A stretch of DNA of 64,000 bases, taken from contig CM071570.1 in assembly GCA_036426205.1 (NCBI GenBank), positions 52,374,984-52,438,983 of the forward strand. The letters run 5' to 3'. A program made the position numbers and the translations under genes. Below, piece after piece: positions 14,256 through 25,879 of the stretch (positions within the stretch are counted from its first letter, which is position 1; every line of letters starts with the position of its first letter). This stretch comes from Ascaphus truei. Taxonomy: Eukaryota; Chordata; Amphibia; Anura; Ascaphidae. The notes under the pieces were generated by a model. That model ran no database searches. It saw only the letters and a list, made by a program, of their open reading frames with translations, and was not told where the DNA came from.

Positions 14256-15370
14256 GGCTGGTAACATAGATCTTCAGATTGCAAAAAGGGAGCAATTCTG
14301 GATATTTACCTCCAATCCAAGTACCCGGGGGGCTTGAACGACTATGTGGAATTAACCCCTTTTTTGAGGTGAAACCATGCATACTGCAATTTGATACAAA
14401 CATTGGTCTAATACCTTTTTATCTGTTTTTTATCTCATTTTTTTAGCTACTTTATCATTACAGTGGTTTTTATTCATTTTATAAGCCCTTTTTTTCCACC
14501 TTTTCTTCAATTCTTCCCCTCCCCCCACCCACCTTTCCATTTGTTCTATTTCCCATATTTTAAAAGTTATTTATATGTCATTTAATGTTATTAATGTTGT
14601 TATCCAGTATGCACATATACTTTGTTTTTTATGCTACTACTATGCATATTTTATTGCACTTGACTATTTGGGACACATGATTTTGGCTCCCCTTTAAGGT
14701 CTGTTTACCTTTCTATTTACACTTATATATATACTTATATCTAATTAGTTTAATTCATTACTGGATCAAATGCACTAACAGGGAGGTCTTCCTATTGTGG
14801 CCCGCCCCTATCAGTATATGAGCCTGATTGGCCATGCAGCCATTAGGTATTAACCAATGACGCACAGAATTAGACCTATAAAGGACCCCTAAACAGGTGT
14901 CCCAGAATACGCCTGAAGAAGTTTACTTTGGTAAACGAAACGCGTCGCGACTGTTGTGGCTGGCGGTTTTACTACCCACCACCAGTACACACTCAAGTGT
15001 ACCGTTCCTGCTTATTTCCGATCGTTTCTATGCTATCAAAAACGGACAGGCATCCTAAGGACACCTATTGAAGGCCCCGGTTCCTGCGCATGCGCGCTAC
15101 ACTCCGCACCACGCTACCACACGTGGAGGACAGGAGAGTGAACAGAGACAGCCCCAGCGCGCGGGTCTGATCTCTCAGAACTGAGATTACCCTTCATACT
15201 TCCTATGTGATGCCCTACTCCTGTGATAGACACCAGAATCGGGGATTATTAAAGAAATGTTATATGTAAGTTACTAATTTTATTATTTGTTGCTAACACA
15301 ATATCTATCTCTCATCTTGGTGCGCTTTTGTGTTTTTTCTTGTTTTAGGAATTATATCGCTTTAATATGT
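14256..15370 (+). mobile_element. Penelope-like element 3' fragment inserted in Tc1
   Basis: The fragment opens with GNIDLQIAKREQFWIF, then after a one-base frameshift LQSKYPGGLNDYVELTPFF. This is the conserved extreme C-terminus of PLE polyproteins downstream of the GIY-YIG nuclease. About 500 bases of AT-rich 3' UTR follow, then hammerhead-like motif 1 at 14905, then a GC-rich 200 bases and a T-rich tail. Tc1 sequence resumes at about 15371. The fragment is 5'-truncated, as expected of target-primed reverse transcription. Confidence 0.7.
14905..14955 (+). ncRNA. Hammerhead-ribozyme-like motif 1
   Basis: CTGAAGA (14913-14919), one A, then a perfect six-pair stem GTTTAC/GTAAAC with loop TTTG, then GAAACGCGTC (14937-14946). 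The flanking CGC and GCG can pair as stem I. The extra A between the first box and the stem departs from the canonical core. Its position in the 3' region of a PLE fragment fits the known occurrence of hammerheads in PLE terminal repeats. Confidence 0.5.
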
Positions 15371-15545
15371 AGCCCCTTCATTTTCAAGGGACCAAAAGTA
15401 ATTGGACAATTGACTCAAAAGCTTTTTCATGGACAGGTGTGTGCTATTCCTTCGTTATTTCATCATCAATTAAGCAAGTAAAAGGTCTGGAGTTGATTCC
15501 AGGTGTGGCATTCACATTTGGAAGCTGTTGCTGTGAACCCACAAC

Positions 15546-16575
15546 ATGCGGCCAAAGAAGCTCTCAATGCAAGTGAAACAGGGCATCCTTAGGCTGCAAA
15601 AAAAAAGAAAATCCATCAGAGATATAGCAGGAACATTAGGAGTGGCTAAATCAACAGTTTGGTACATTCTGAGAAAAAAAGAACACACTGGTGAGCTCTG
15701 CAAAACAAAAAGGCCTGGACGTCCACGGAAGACAACAGTGGTGGATGATCGTAGGATCCTTTCCATGGTAAAGAAAAACCCCTTACAACATCCAGCCAAG
15801 TAAAGAACACTCTCCAGGAGGTAGGCATATCATTATCCAAGTCTACCATAAAAAGAAGACTTCACGAGAGCAAATACAGAGGGTTCACCACAAGGTGCAA
15901 ACCATTCATAAGCTTCAAGAATAGAAAGGCCAGATTAGACTTTGCCAAACAATATCTAAAAAAAGCCAGCCCGGTTCTGGAACAGCATTCTTTGGACAGA
16001 TGAAACTAAGATCAACCTGTACCAGAATGATGGGAAGAAAAAAGTATGGAGAAGGCTTGGAACGGCTCATGATCCGAAGCATACCACATCATCTGTAATA
16101 CACGGTGGAGACAGTATGATGGCATGGGCATGCATGGCTTACAATGGCACTGGGTCACTAGTGTTTATTGATGATGTGACAGAAGACAGAAGCAGCCGGA
16201 TGAAATTTGACGTTGATAGGGATATATTGTCTGCTCAGATTGAGCCAAATTCAGCGAAGTTGATTGGACGGCGCTTCCCTTTACAGATGGACAATGATCC
16301 AAAACATACTGCAAAAGCAACCCAGGAGTTTTTTTAAGGCAAAGAAGTGGAATATTCTGCAATAGCCGAGTCAATCAAATGATCTCAACCCGATCGAGCA
16401 TGCATTTCACTTGCTGAAGACAAAACGTAAGGCAGAAAGACCCACGAACAAACAACAACTGAAGACAGCTGCAGTAAAGGCAAGGCAAAGCATCACAAAG
16501 GAGAAAACCCAGCGTTTGGTGATGTCCATGCGTTCCAGACTTCAAGCAGTCATTGCCTGCAAAGGATTCTCGACA
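15546..16575 (+). pseudogene. Tc1-like transposase pseudogene
   Basis: The N-terminal part (15546-15803) holds the paired-type helix-turn-helix regions and a GRPRKTT hook, with IRDIAGTLGVAKSTVWYIL as the first recognition helix. A frameshift near 15800 moves the reading to KSTIKRRLHESKYRGF. The catalytic part (16116-16337) includes GTGSLVFIDDVT and MDNDPKHTAKATQEF, the second-aspartate block of the DDE/D domain. The usual LNPIEH block survives in another frame near 16390. Several stops and frameshifts show that the copy cannot make an active enzyme. Confidence 0.85.
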
Positions 16576-16876
16576 CAGTATTAAAAATGAACATTTTATT
16601 TATGATTGTGTTAATTTGTCCAATTACATTTGAGCCCCTGAAATAAGGGGACTGTGTATGAAAATGGTTGCAATTCCTAAACGTTTCATACAATATTTTT
16701 GTTCAACCCCTTGAATTAAAGCTGAAAGTCTGCACTTCTATTGCATCTCGGTTGTTTCATTTCAAATCCATTTTGGTGGCGTACAGAGCCAAAATTATGA
16801 AAATGTTGTCAGTGTCCCATTATTTCCGGACCTAACTGTACATATGCCACACTCAATAGCACTCCTTTTTGACACT

Positions 16877-16879
16877 TAG

Positions 16880-16920
<41 letters not shown>
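16877..16920. repeat. (AT)n microsatellite in the right arm of the foldback element
   Basis: About 44 bases of TA dinucleotides. The left arm has only a short interrupted version. Confidence 0.9.
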
Positions 16921-16922
<2 letters not shown>

Positions 16923-16975
16923 GGGGGTTCAGGGGTTCCCAAAAAGAGCTTGCTGGGGTTTTGTGTTTTGTTAAC

Positions 16976-18290
16976 CTAGTCTCAGCTGTTTAAGCTGTTG
17001 GAGGTTAGTGGCTCCTCCTTCCCAGGTTTTAAGCCCACCCCTCCCCACTTCCCAAGTGAGTAGGTCCTTTCATTCTACTGGATATAGATCCAATGTGGTA
17101 TTTCTCCCTCCTAATAGAGGTAAATGAGAATTTTAATGCTAATAGGGGTATATTAGTATTTTATCTGGTAGTGTTAGGACTTGCGAACAGGGTGTCTGCC
17201 TTGTCGTGGTTAACAAGCTTACAATGCTTTGGCCAAAGGGTTAAACTAAATTACCCCTTTTCAAGAGAATATATAAGTATTTTACTGTGTGTTTTTGTCA
17301 TGTTGGATGTAGCATTGGGCTTCTCTGTCTGTTGATATCATACAGTACTCAGATGCAAATATGCATACTGCACATACAGTATGCATATTGTACAATGTTT
17401 ACATTTTCCTTCATAAATTATGGTTTGTTGTAGGAATAAAATCTTATCTTATACAAAAAAAAATATTATTCGATTGAACCCCGTTCAATCCAGTGTTGTG
17501 CAAAATTGCCTCTGCTTTTATATGTCTCAGATTAGTGCCTGCAAAAAAGTCATACACAGGGTTTCCTTTTTATCTCTGCAATTTCTTGTGTAGTATATTG
17601 ACCTTAATGTAAAATTACAATTGATAATAATTTATCATTAAATACAGTATTTAAAATGTCCATGTATTTCTAATGCCAAAAGTTAATTTTCCTGTTTTGA
17701 GTGGGAGAGTGTATATCATCTCGTTCTTTTTAAACGATTACATTGTTATGAAATAGCTATGGGACCCCATAGTGTACAGATGTGCAGAACTCTAACACAC
17801 AGGCTAGGACTACATTTAGTGATTACTACTGTACACCAGTATAAAAATAGAACTCGTTTATATTTGTCAGATAGGGTAAGCTGTAACAAAAGACAACTGT
17901 CACACATCACTGTTTGTGTCTAATCTATAATTATTATTTGTACAAAGCATTCTTTCACCTGCCTTCTTCCGCCATTCTATTTTCCCATCATTAATAACCA
18001 CCCCCTCTTTCATTCTTTTGTTTCTTAAACATCAGCATTTGCATATATACTTACATACAATTAAATGGCTTCTCTAGAATGTCAAAAAGCAACCTATAAA
18101 TCTTTATCTAGAAAAAATGGAAAATTCTGCTTCTATTTCACAATACTACCCCTTTTTTTAAATCTAAAACCTTCTCTGTCTAAAGCCTTTCTTATTCACT
18201 GTCCCACACCTCTGCAATGCCCCTCTCCTCAATATCTGACTAGCACCCTCTCTAAACAGTCAGACTAATAAGCACCTTTAACAACCAATG
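16976..18290. other. Unclassified AT-rich sequence
   Basis: No coding signal, terminal repeats or recognised family were seen here. Confidence 0.6.
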
Positions 18291-18949
18291 GAGGCCAATT
18301 CATACTATACTTCAGAGACATTGGCATCCTAGAAGATTCCGACAGGTTTTCCACTCTAAGCCATCAGTGGTAAGCAGAAGATCGGCTAACCTTAAAGACA
18401 ATCTAGTGCATAGCCATCTTGAGCCTAAAGACAAATCCCCCTGGCTGGCAAGGAGACAAAATGGCAACTATAATTGCCAGGGGTCTAGAACATGTCAATA
18501 TATGCAGGTAACAGGAAATATGATCCAGGGCTCCACGGGTTTTCTAGCAAAAGAATTTATTCATAATACATTGAACCAGGAGCTCCGGCATTGTGCGCAA
18601 GTATCGCATTTCTTGTATTTATTTGCACTGTTTTGGTGTGCTACACACCCACATACCTTTGAATATATGCAGGTAACCAGCAATTTTAACAACTGGAATG
18701 ATTCTAGGACATGGCACATGAGGAATTTGACCAATTGCAGAGCCACCGGTGTCATATATCAGGTGGTCTGCGTTTGCTCCAGAAAGTATGTTGGCAAGAC
18801 ATATTGTCAATTTAGACGGAGGCTATTAGAACACATAGGGGATATCCATAATACTTATTCTTTGAGGATCTCGGACTTAGATTCAGTTATTATAATAGAA
18901 CTGATAAGATAATCAATATATGTATCCATAATCATTTATTATAATGACA
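18290..18949 (+). pseudogene. Penelope-like element ORF fragment with GIY-YIG nuclease
   Basis: The reading opens with the block RRSANLKDNLVHSHL, typical of the region after the PLE reverse transcriptase, then a cysteine pair region (NYNCQGSRTCQYM), then the nuclease core (GVIYQVVCVCSRKYVGKTYC, QFRRRLLEHIGDI). GIY-YIG endonuclease is the second domain of most PLEs. An insertion with a 16-base target duplication lies within it (18513-18677) and keeps the frame open. Sequence after the domain is drifted and stops near 18912. LTR copy C has inserted downstream at 18950. Confidence 0.75.
18513..18677. mobile_element. Short retroposed insert with 16-base target duplication
   Basis: AATATATGCAGGTAAC occurs at 18497-18512 and 18662-18677. 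The 149 bases between interrupt the PLE ORF exactly between the cysteine motif and the following conserved segment. Insert plus one duplicate is 165 bases (55 codons) without a stop, so the ORF stays open through it. The insert ends in T/G-rich sequence similar to that after hammerhead motif 1. Confidence 0.6.
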
Positions 18950-20168
18950 TGTATAGCCCCCTTTCCACAGTGTCTAGGGTGACTATGAGTGGTGCTTTAC
19001 CTGATGGCTCACAGGAGGCCTGATCCTCCGCTGAATGGAGCCTGGGGTGACTTTGTTCACTTACACACATACAGCACCTCCACCTGGCAGGGATCCTCAC
19101 ACCGTGGGATAGCCCCTCCAAGTAAATACACCAGATTATGATATAACAATATTTACTGAACACTTCTTATGATAACTAATCACACAATATAACCAGTACA
19201 ATATAGATATACACTTGGGTAGTATCCCCACAGTACGTTGAGGTGCGGTGGCACCGGAGCCCCAGTGTCTGTCCCATAATGTCAACCCCTCACCCCAAGT
19301 GTAAGGTGTAGCGCTAGCCCGTGGATCGTTGGTTCACTTGATGAATGTGATACCTGCCGGGTGCTCAAGCACCCGGGTACCGCCGGCTGGAGAAGGGATC
19401 AGTCAGGTCCCACGTAGTCATCATCCGCAACGGCATCCGCCTCTGCATGGGGTGGTCTCCCGCTGGAGTGTCCTACCATGAACCGAATCTATGCTTTGCG
19501 GTGGTGGTCTGGTCCAAGACCCACGGGCTGCCAGTACCGAGCAGCGTCTCTGCTGTGTCCCTGACACTATAGCGCTGATGGGCAATGTCCCTATCTGAGG
19601 GGCCTGTCCCTAAAGTACCCACAAGCTGGTTGGGTGTCAGGGCCTACCTGGGGCCTAAGGGGGCAAACCAGGCCTAGGCCAGGGAAGCACAGCTCCCTGG
19701 ACACTACCTACTTGTCTCCGCTCCCCCTCACGACTGGGATGGTCAGTGTAGTGCGCCAAATGTATCTTTCACGGTCCTCTGGGATACTGCAACCCTATTG
19801 GCTGTATTTCCCCATGTGTGCTGCAGCCCCTGAGGCTGCTGAGACTTGTAGTTCACCTGCGGAGCTATTCCGTAATGGCCACCGCTCCTGCTTGCTACTG
19901 CACATGTGTGCACATCCTATAATGGCAGCTGCAACCTCGGGTACCACTGCACACGCGCAAGTCTGGCAATGCGCATGCGTGACTTACAGATGGCGGCCCC
20001 CGCTAGCTGGGTGCACCGCGGAGCCACCGGAGCTCCCTGCTGCCTCACCCCTGCACAGCGTCGGGTCCGCCCCACCCTGCCAGAGGCACCCGCACTATCC
20101 GCAGCTTCCCGGGCTGCTGTGAAGGTGAGTGGGGAGCCAAGGGGGACCCAGAGGGAGACCTTGCCACA
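18950..20168 (-). mobile_element. Solo LTR, gypsy-like family, copy C
   Basis: It begins TGTATAGCC and ends GCCACA. The shared block (GGCTCACAGGAGG, CCTCCGCTGAATGGAGCCTG, CAGCACCTCCACC) is at 19005-19090. A single NRF1-like TGCGCATGCGT (19970-19980) and CAGATGGCGGC lie in U3. The 4-base flanks differ (gaca, tgtg), so no target duplication can be claimed. Confidence 0.7.
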
Positions 20169-21435
20169 TGTGAGAGTGATATATATATAATTGTGTATAG
20201 AACTAACACTCATATTGCATGTTTTATCCTTCTTTCTCCTATATTTCTGTTCCACCGGTCCATGCCCCAGAGGATTTTCTTTTTTTACACCCACAAAGCC
20301 TAAGGCCGGCCCTGCGCTGCCTGAATATTTGAAGAAGCTTCTCTCTGGCTGACAGATTTTCTCCTTGCTTAGTTTTTCTTTAACATGCCTCTTCACATCT
20401 GATCAGATCAGTGTTTTTGGAACATGTCTTGACCACATATTTTTCGGCAATAGTTTCCCAGAGATTGTTATTCTAGGAGCATGACCTTAGTTTACGCTGC
20501 TTTCCGAGCAGCGTGTCATGAAATATTTTCCAAGAAATGTTAATCTTGCATGCTTCTGCACCAGCTGAAATGCTTTATGCATCCATATTGTCTTGCAAAC
20601 TTGTCTGCTATTCTCATTATATGCTGTTGTCTTTCCCCCTGACTTGTTTTATGTAGTTTAAAAACTAGCGCACGTGTCTATTACCAATTCCCATTGACCT
20701 ATATTATCCAATTCTTTTTTATTTATTTTTGCTGATTTCTTTCAATTTTGGTCAACTTAAACCTGTACCCATTAAAAAAAAGTAGCGACAAAGAATTAGC
20801 ATCAGCCCCACACATTATACGCAATAAATAGTTTGGTGAAGCGATTTAAAGAGAGAAAAAAAAAATAGCACAACATTTTCAAGGAGCCCCTTCTTCGGGT
20901 TAAATAATCATTACTTCCTATCGGATGCATTTGCAAAACTGTTTTCTGATTATATTTTTCAAGAACAATATCTGATTTTAATGTATTTCTAACCATATAT
21001 ATTTAATCCTTAGCAGGGTATTTTTCCTTTACCAGAAGTATAGCCCTGTGGGGGGATGGTGATGTTGATGGTGATGATGATGGTGATGATGATGATGTTG
21101 ATGATGATGGTGGTGGGGGTGATGATGATGATGATTGATGATTGATGATGATTAGCTGGGTTTGTGGAACACCAATGTGTGGTTTTGTTTTTGCAGTTTT
21201 GTGAAAAATGTAGCCATTTCAGAACCCAGTGAGAAATCAGATGTACAGTACCGTACATTTAAAGAGATACACTTAATAATCAATAGATGTCACTGTTTTC
21301 TATAACAGAGACATGCTGCCTATGAGCAATTCCAGGGCTAGAGAGCAAGATAAAGCTATGAGAGAGGCGATGAAGACAAAACAGAAATAAAGCAGGAGAT
21401 AAATTAAAATATATCTCACAAGCACTATATATATA
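20169..21435. other. Unclassified sequence with a GAT-rich tract
   Basis: AT-rich sequence with one simple-repeat tract of GAT/GGT trinucleotides (about 21057-21152). No gene was recognised. Confidence 0.5.
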
Positions 21436-21475
21436 TATACCTTGAGAAAGATACCGAAACGTCGGTATGGTGTCT
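21436..21475 (+). ncRNA. Hammerhead-like motif 4 (variant)
   Basis: CTTGAGAAAGATACCGAAACGTCGGTAT: the GAAAC box is present but here the strongest pairing (ATACC with GGTAT) encloses GAAACGTC instead of preceding it. The first box is altered. It may be a related but distinct structural motif. Confidence 0.25.
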
Positions 21476-21624
21476 TGTTAACCACAATATATTTTTGGAC
21501 CACCATTTGGAGTGCTGCTTTTTGATTTCGTCTCACCACGGTATCGTATAGCCTATTTTACCATATAGGATTTGCACCCACCTCATTGACTTATTAGACG
21601 GAGTGCCTATTGTTCCATGTTATA

Positions 21625-21628
<4 letters not shown>

Positions 21629-21673
<45 letters not shown>

Positions 21674-21674
21674 G
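21629..21674. repeat. (AT)n microsatellite
   Basis: TA dinucleotide run, interrupted once by a C. Confidence 0.9.
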
Positions 21675-22170
21675 TGCAGAATAAATTAGTTCTTCAGTAT
21701 TAGGTGATACCTTTTTTATTGGACTAACAATTTGTGTCATAGGACAAGCTTTAGAGAGTTCTCCTCTCTTTTTCAGGTTAAGCAATACTGATATACACAG
21801 GAATCTATGGCTAAAACAGTGTAGAGAGAAAAAAAATGAAATGTACTGTCGATAAGGTAGGGTGTTAAAAGTGTTTGAAGCCAGGGGAGGGTGACAAGGA
21901 AAGGTGTGGAGTGGGAGGGGCAGGGATGCTGTGGGAGGGGGGAGGAAGGGGGGGGGGGGGAAGTGTGGATGAGAATAGAGGAAAGCAGGATAATTACAAA
22001 CAATTTTGATAGGGTGTGAGAAAACCCATGTCCGCATTAAGTCCTTTGGTTTTGGTGTCAAAGAGTCTTATCATTCTGAGTTCAAATGTTTTCCGTTCTT
22101 GGGTGCGTTTAAACATTCCATTGAGGATTTTGATTTTTAAATCATTTATGGAATGATCTGGCTGTGAGAA
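21675..22170 (-). pseudogene. Penelope-like element C-terminus and 3' UTR
   Basis: On the minus strand 22165-22005 reads HSINDLKIKILNGMFKRTQE, then RKTFELRMIRLFDTKTKGLN and DMGFLTPY. This is the conserved C-terminal tail downstream of GIY-YIG in a second PLE lineage, different from the one at 14256. A 3' UTR follows, ending with TTAGTCCAATAAAAAGGTAT and CTGCAC next to an AT repeat. It is 5'-truncated. Confidence 0.65.
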
Positions 22171-22177
22171 ATTACAT

Positions 22178-22222
22178 CAACTCCAAGACGAAGCGCTTAA
22201 TTGCGTGAAATGCGTATAGGAG
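22178..22222 (+). ncRNA. Hammerhead-like motif 5
   Basis: AGACGAAG, stem CGC/GCG with loop TTAATT, then TGAAATGCGTA. The first box has A for T (AAGACGA against CTGACGA). Downstream sequence (ACCAATAAAGTATTACCGG) suggests a polyadenylated 3' end. Confidence 0.35.
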
Positions 22223-22534
22223 GAGGTGGTGATGTAGCCTGCTGCCTAGTGTGTGTTTTATACCAATAAAGTATTACCGGATTCGTTTGGACCCTGACTG
22301 ACTGATTGCTGTGGCGCCAGTTCTTCACCTTCATTCATCCCCAAAATGAATGATATGCAGAAACAAAATCCCGTCAGCAAACTATCATCATTACGTTTGC
22401 TGTTTTAACAGAGATTTTCATTGCACAGAGACGTGTTACCCACTGCACATGCGCATTGGTAAAACTATAACGTCCGTTCCAATTAACACAAATACTAAAT
22501 ACTAATAAATGGAGTCGTGGACAACCACTCCTAA

Positions 22535-22837
22535 TTGCTTGGAGCTTTGTGCTTATGCACAAGCACTGTAGAAAAACAGAGGATTTGGGGCAGAATCCTG
22601 AGCCGAATTAATGTCTGGGCAACACTGTCTGCACTGTGGACATGCTCAAGAAGCACTGTGCCGACAGCAAAGCAAGCTTGCTGTCCATGCGGCCTAGAGA
22701 AGAAAGACTGGGTGGAGGATCATCTAAACCCTTTGATCTCAAGGAAATTAAGCAGCAACTAATGGAGGTCATATGCATTTTCTGAGTGGGACTTCCAGGA
22801 ATAATTAATACAGAGCATTTTGAGAGAGATCGACCTG
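22535..22837 (+). pseudogene. Harbinger-like accessory gene, copy 2, Myb/SANT-type exon
   Basis: Two frames together give VEKQRIWGRILSRINV and LGNTVCTVDMLKKHCADSK. This is the pattern of the Myb_DNA-bind_5 domain found in NAIF1 and PIF/Harbinger accessory proteins (W..I...VN..G...RTV..LKK...D.K). A frameshift lies near 22615. The exon ends at a good donor (cctg|gtaagt). The second exon is at 23760. Such proteins carry the Harbinger transposase to the nucleus and bind its DNA. Confidence 0.5.
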
Positions 22838-22904
22838 GTAAGTGAAAAGACAGTACATATATTATATAGTATATATCAATCTCATGTATACATGTCACTT
22901 TCTC

Positions 22905-22932
22905 TATCTATCTATCTATCTATCTATCTCAA
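22905..22932. repeat. (CTAT)n microsatellite
   Basis: About seven copies of the tetranucleotide, within the intron of the accessory pseudogene. Confidence 0.9.
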
Positions 22933-23759
22933 TGTCTTGTATAACACATACACAGAGCGAACCCTGCTCTTATGTGCTTTATACACTGTATTATTTGCAG
23001 TGCAGTCACATATGTGAACACAAGTGTTGAGTTGTTCACTAAATAATGTATGTAACATCCTTAGATGTCTTCCCTCATAGGATTAGAAAGCACTATAAGC
23101 CATGCCTTGCACATTGCAGTAAGGTAGCAATCATTGTAAAGTTATCCTTTGCCTATTTTAGGCCCATATTACTGCTCACCTATCATGATAACACTAGTTT
23201 ACTCAACAGTTAAAAACAGTCTAAGTATCTCAAATAGTTAATGTAACACCTGAATAATCATCTTATTAAAGGTATCTAAACACCCACTGTACCCAGTCTC
23301 CTAAGATCCACCGTCAGCAACCTGCTTCTAGTCTTAAGGTTCCATGAAGAACATTGTTGCTATTCCTCCAGCTAATGATCATCCCAGTGCTTTAGCTTTT
23401 TTCCTATGTCCCTCAAATTATCTACCTGTCTAAATAATCAATTTTAAAGTTCTTAACGTAACTTAGTTCCCGGGACATACTTGAAAATGAGAGGTAACTC
23501 TAAATGTAATTGATCGCAAAGGGTGATAAACTGTAGCATTCCTCCTCTCTTATTCATGTGCATGGGAGTAAAGGCCTTCTAAAGTTTAGCACTAGTTTGT
23601 GGATCAGGGCCTCTGTTTTTTGTCCTGCTAAAATGTTCTGTAAATAAAGAGACATGTTAAAAAAAATTGTTTATGCAAACCAAATCTATCAAAATGCGCT
23701 TATATGTACCCACGTTCTGTAGGACTGTATTTTATTATATTATGTAGTTTTTTTTCAAG

Positions 23760-24530
23760 GACCGTCAAGAAGACAACCCTTGGCAAAGGTTTGAGAGCCC
23801 ATGTAGGAAGAGATGGTGACTAACCCTGACGAGGTTCCTCCAGAGGAATATGGAATTCCCCCTCCAGCTGCCCCTGCTGTGCTGCTACTCCTTCACCCAC
23901 TCTAGCCGCAGCTCCTGCTGCTCCTTCCCCAGCTCCTGCTGCAGCTCCTCCAGCTGCTATGCCAGCTGTCCCTGCAGTAGGTCCTCCAGCATCTCCTGTT
24001 GCTTCGGGGGCTCCTCCAGCTGCTCCTGATGCGCCCACCCTTCCTACTCCAGCACCAAGAGCAGCTGCCTTTGTGGATGCTACAATTATGGCGCATCAGC
24101 AGGAGCTTTTGTCGATGTAGAGGTTCGGGTTCCGCAGCCAAAGCCATCAGCTGGCGATCATGGTGTACACCTCCAGACGCCAAATCAGGGTGACCACCCA
24201 CCTTGATCCTCCAGCACAGCAGTGCTATTATGAAAGCATTGGCCAGCTGACATCTGCAGTAATTGGACTGACATGGGCAGTGCAGCAGGGAATGGAGAGC
24301 CGGCAAGTCCCTCTATTCCGACTATGCCAGCAGCATTGAGTGAGTCCCTGCCAACATCATGTATCTATGGCTCATTGGTATTGCCCACTCTACCTCCTCC
24401 TCCATCCTCAGTGGAAACAGCCACTCCACCTCTTGAGCCACTGATCTCATGTCATTTGAGGTGTGGCAGGCCTCGCACAAGGGGGCCTTTGAGCTTGACC
24501 CTTCTGCCACAAATGAGAGGAGATGATTTT
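23760..24530 (+). pseudogene. Harbinger-like accessory gene, copy 2, second exon
   Basis: The acceptor (tttttttcaag) is followed by GACCGTCAAGAAGAC, matching the boundary of copy 1. It codes a proline/alanine-rich region in more than one frame, then LDPPAQQCYYESIGQLTSAV and IGLTWAVQQGMES, aligned with SVTELTWAIQQGLET of copy 1. Frameshifts and stops are present. The homology with copy 1 extends back through the intron to about 23460. Confidence 0.5.
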
Positions 24531-24620
24531 TTTTTTCATTTTGTTGGTCTGATATGACTTTATTTGATTGTGTTAATGGTCTGATTTGCACCCAGTGATT
24601 TAATTGTGGTGTTTGTGCAG

Positions 24621-24840
24621 CTGCTCGTGTCTGTGTGTGTGTCTCTGTGTGTGTGTCTCTGTGTGTGTCTCTGTGTGTGTCTCTGTGTGTGTCTCTGTGT
24701 GTGTGTGTCTCTGTGTGTGTGCGTCTCTGTGTGTGTGCGTCTCTGTGTGTGTGCGTCTCTGTGTGTGTGCGTCTCTGTGTGTGTGCGTCTCTGTGTGTGT
24801 GCGTCTCTCTGTGTGCGTCTCTCTGTGTGCGTCTCTGTGT
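24621..24840. repeat. GT-rich microsatellite/minisatellite
   Basis: Units of the form GTGTGTGYGTCTCT repeat for about 220 bases. Long ORFs on both strands here (Cys/Val-rich or Thr/His/Arg/Asp-rich) are artefacts of the repeat. Confidence 0.95.
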
Positions 24841-25879
24841 TAGGGAATAGGTAGAGAGAGAACAGGGATCTTCTTTGTTGGTGCACACTCTAAAAGGTAA
24901 GGAAGGTGACCAAGACATCAAATTAGAAGAAAAACATATTAGTGGTCTATAGAGGCAGATAATCAATTTGTGCAGAGTTAAAGCCTAACTAGTAGCAATA
25001 TTTGGTTAATAAGGGCGAATTGTTAGACCTGATAATGAAATGGTAGCAGGCACTTGGAATTATAAAGTGCTGCTAACAATTAGCTATAACATCTTTTAAT
25101 GACCCATAGGGTAAAACTATTAACAGGAACTAAAGAATAAAAGCAGCTGCAGTGAGCAGACTTGGTTAAAACAATCGGAGGGCATATGAGGGTTTAAACG
25201 GCCCATGGTGTGCATTTGGGCCATCTGAATTAATTTCTTGTAGCAACCTAGTAGGTGTAATTGGAAATGATTGCTAATCGTAATGGTGTAAACGAGTGAT
25301 CAACTTCAAAAAACGTATATTCAGCCCACACTGTCTGTATAATTGATTCCAGCAGTGTCTGATTGTGTCACTGGCTTAATAGGAGGCAGAGTCTGCCAAA
25401 GTGATGAATAGCAATACAGTAACTTAGTTTAGACTCAACTTTAAGATACTTATATCATAGTGGTATTGCTAATCAGCAAAAAAACTGTTTGTAACATATC
25501 AGAAAGTGTAATAAATTGATACAAACGTGTCCACTGATGTCAGTGGTGAGATGGTTAACCCAAAAATGCCTAGGAAGCTAATATGCAATACAGTAACTTG
25601 GTCAGACCACCTCCTGATAATAATATTGAAATACTCAAAACCACATAAATATTGCTGGTACAACCTGATTAGTCACTTTGTAAAATATGCACTCAACCAA
25701 TGCAGAAATAAATACACCCTCAGTGAACTACAGGGAGCCTGATAACATTCGATCTGTTCCTAGAATAAGATCGTTACATCAGGTGTTTCCCAAGGAGTTC
25801 AGGGAGAGAATGCTGCCCGGGATCTCCTTCACTCCGACCTCTCACAAATGCGGCGACCGTCATTAGTGACATCTGACTG

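Larger units (their letters stand above)
14085..16838 (+). mobile_element. Tc1/mariner element, decayed, with internal PLE insertion
   Basis: Both ends begin CAGTTAGKTCYGGAAATAAT in inverted orientation and are flanked by TA (14083-14084, 16839-16840). The transposase is read at 15546-16575. The element is 2754 bases because about 1.1 kb of PLE-derived sequence (14256-15370) was inserted in its 5' part; without it the length would be the usual 1.6 kb. Confidence 0.85.
13990..16975. mobile_element. Palindromic (foldback) element split by a Tc1 insertion
   Basis: The left arm 13990-14084 and the right arm 16839-16975 are inverted copies. Both carry ACAAAACCCCAGCAAGCTC, GGGAACCCCTGA, an AT run and GTGTCAAAAAGGAGTGC. 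The Tc1 element sits at a TA in what would be the hairpin loop. The arms differ in the length of the AT run. Confidence 0.6.

Noticed and set aside
24322..24966. Thr/His/Arg/Asp repeat ORF on the minus strand and Cys/Val ORFs on the plus strand
   Set aside because: They are translations of the GTGTGTCTCT microsatellite, present in several frames at once.
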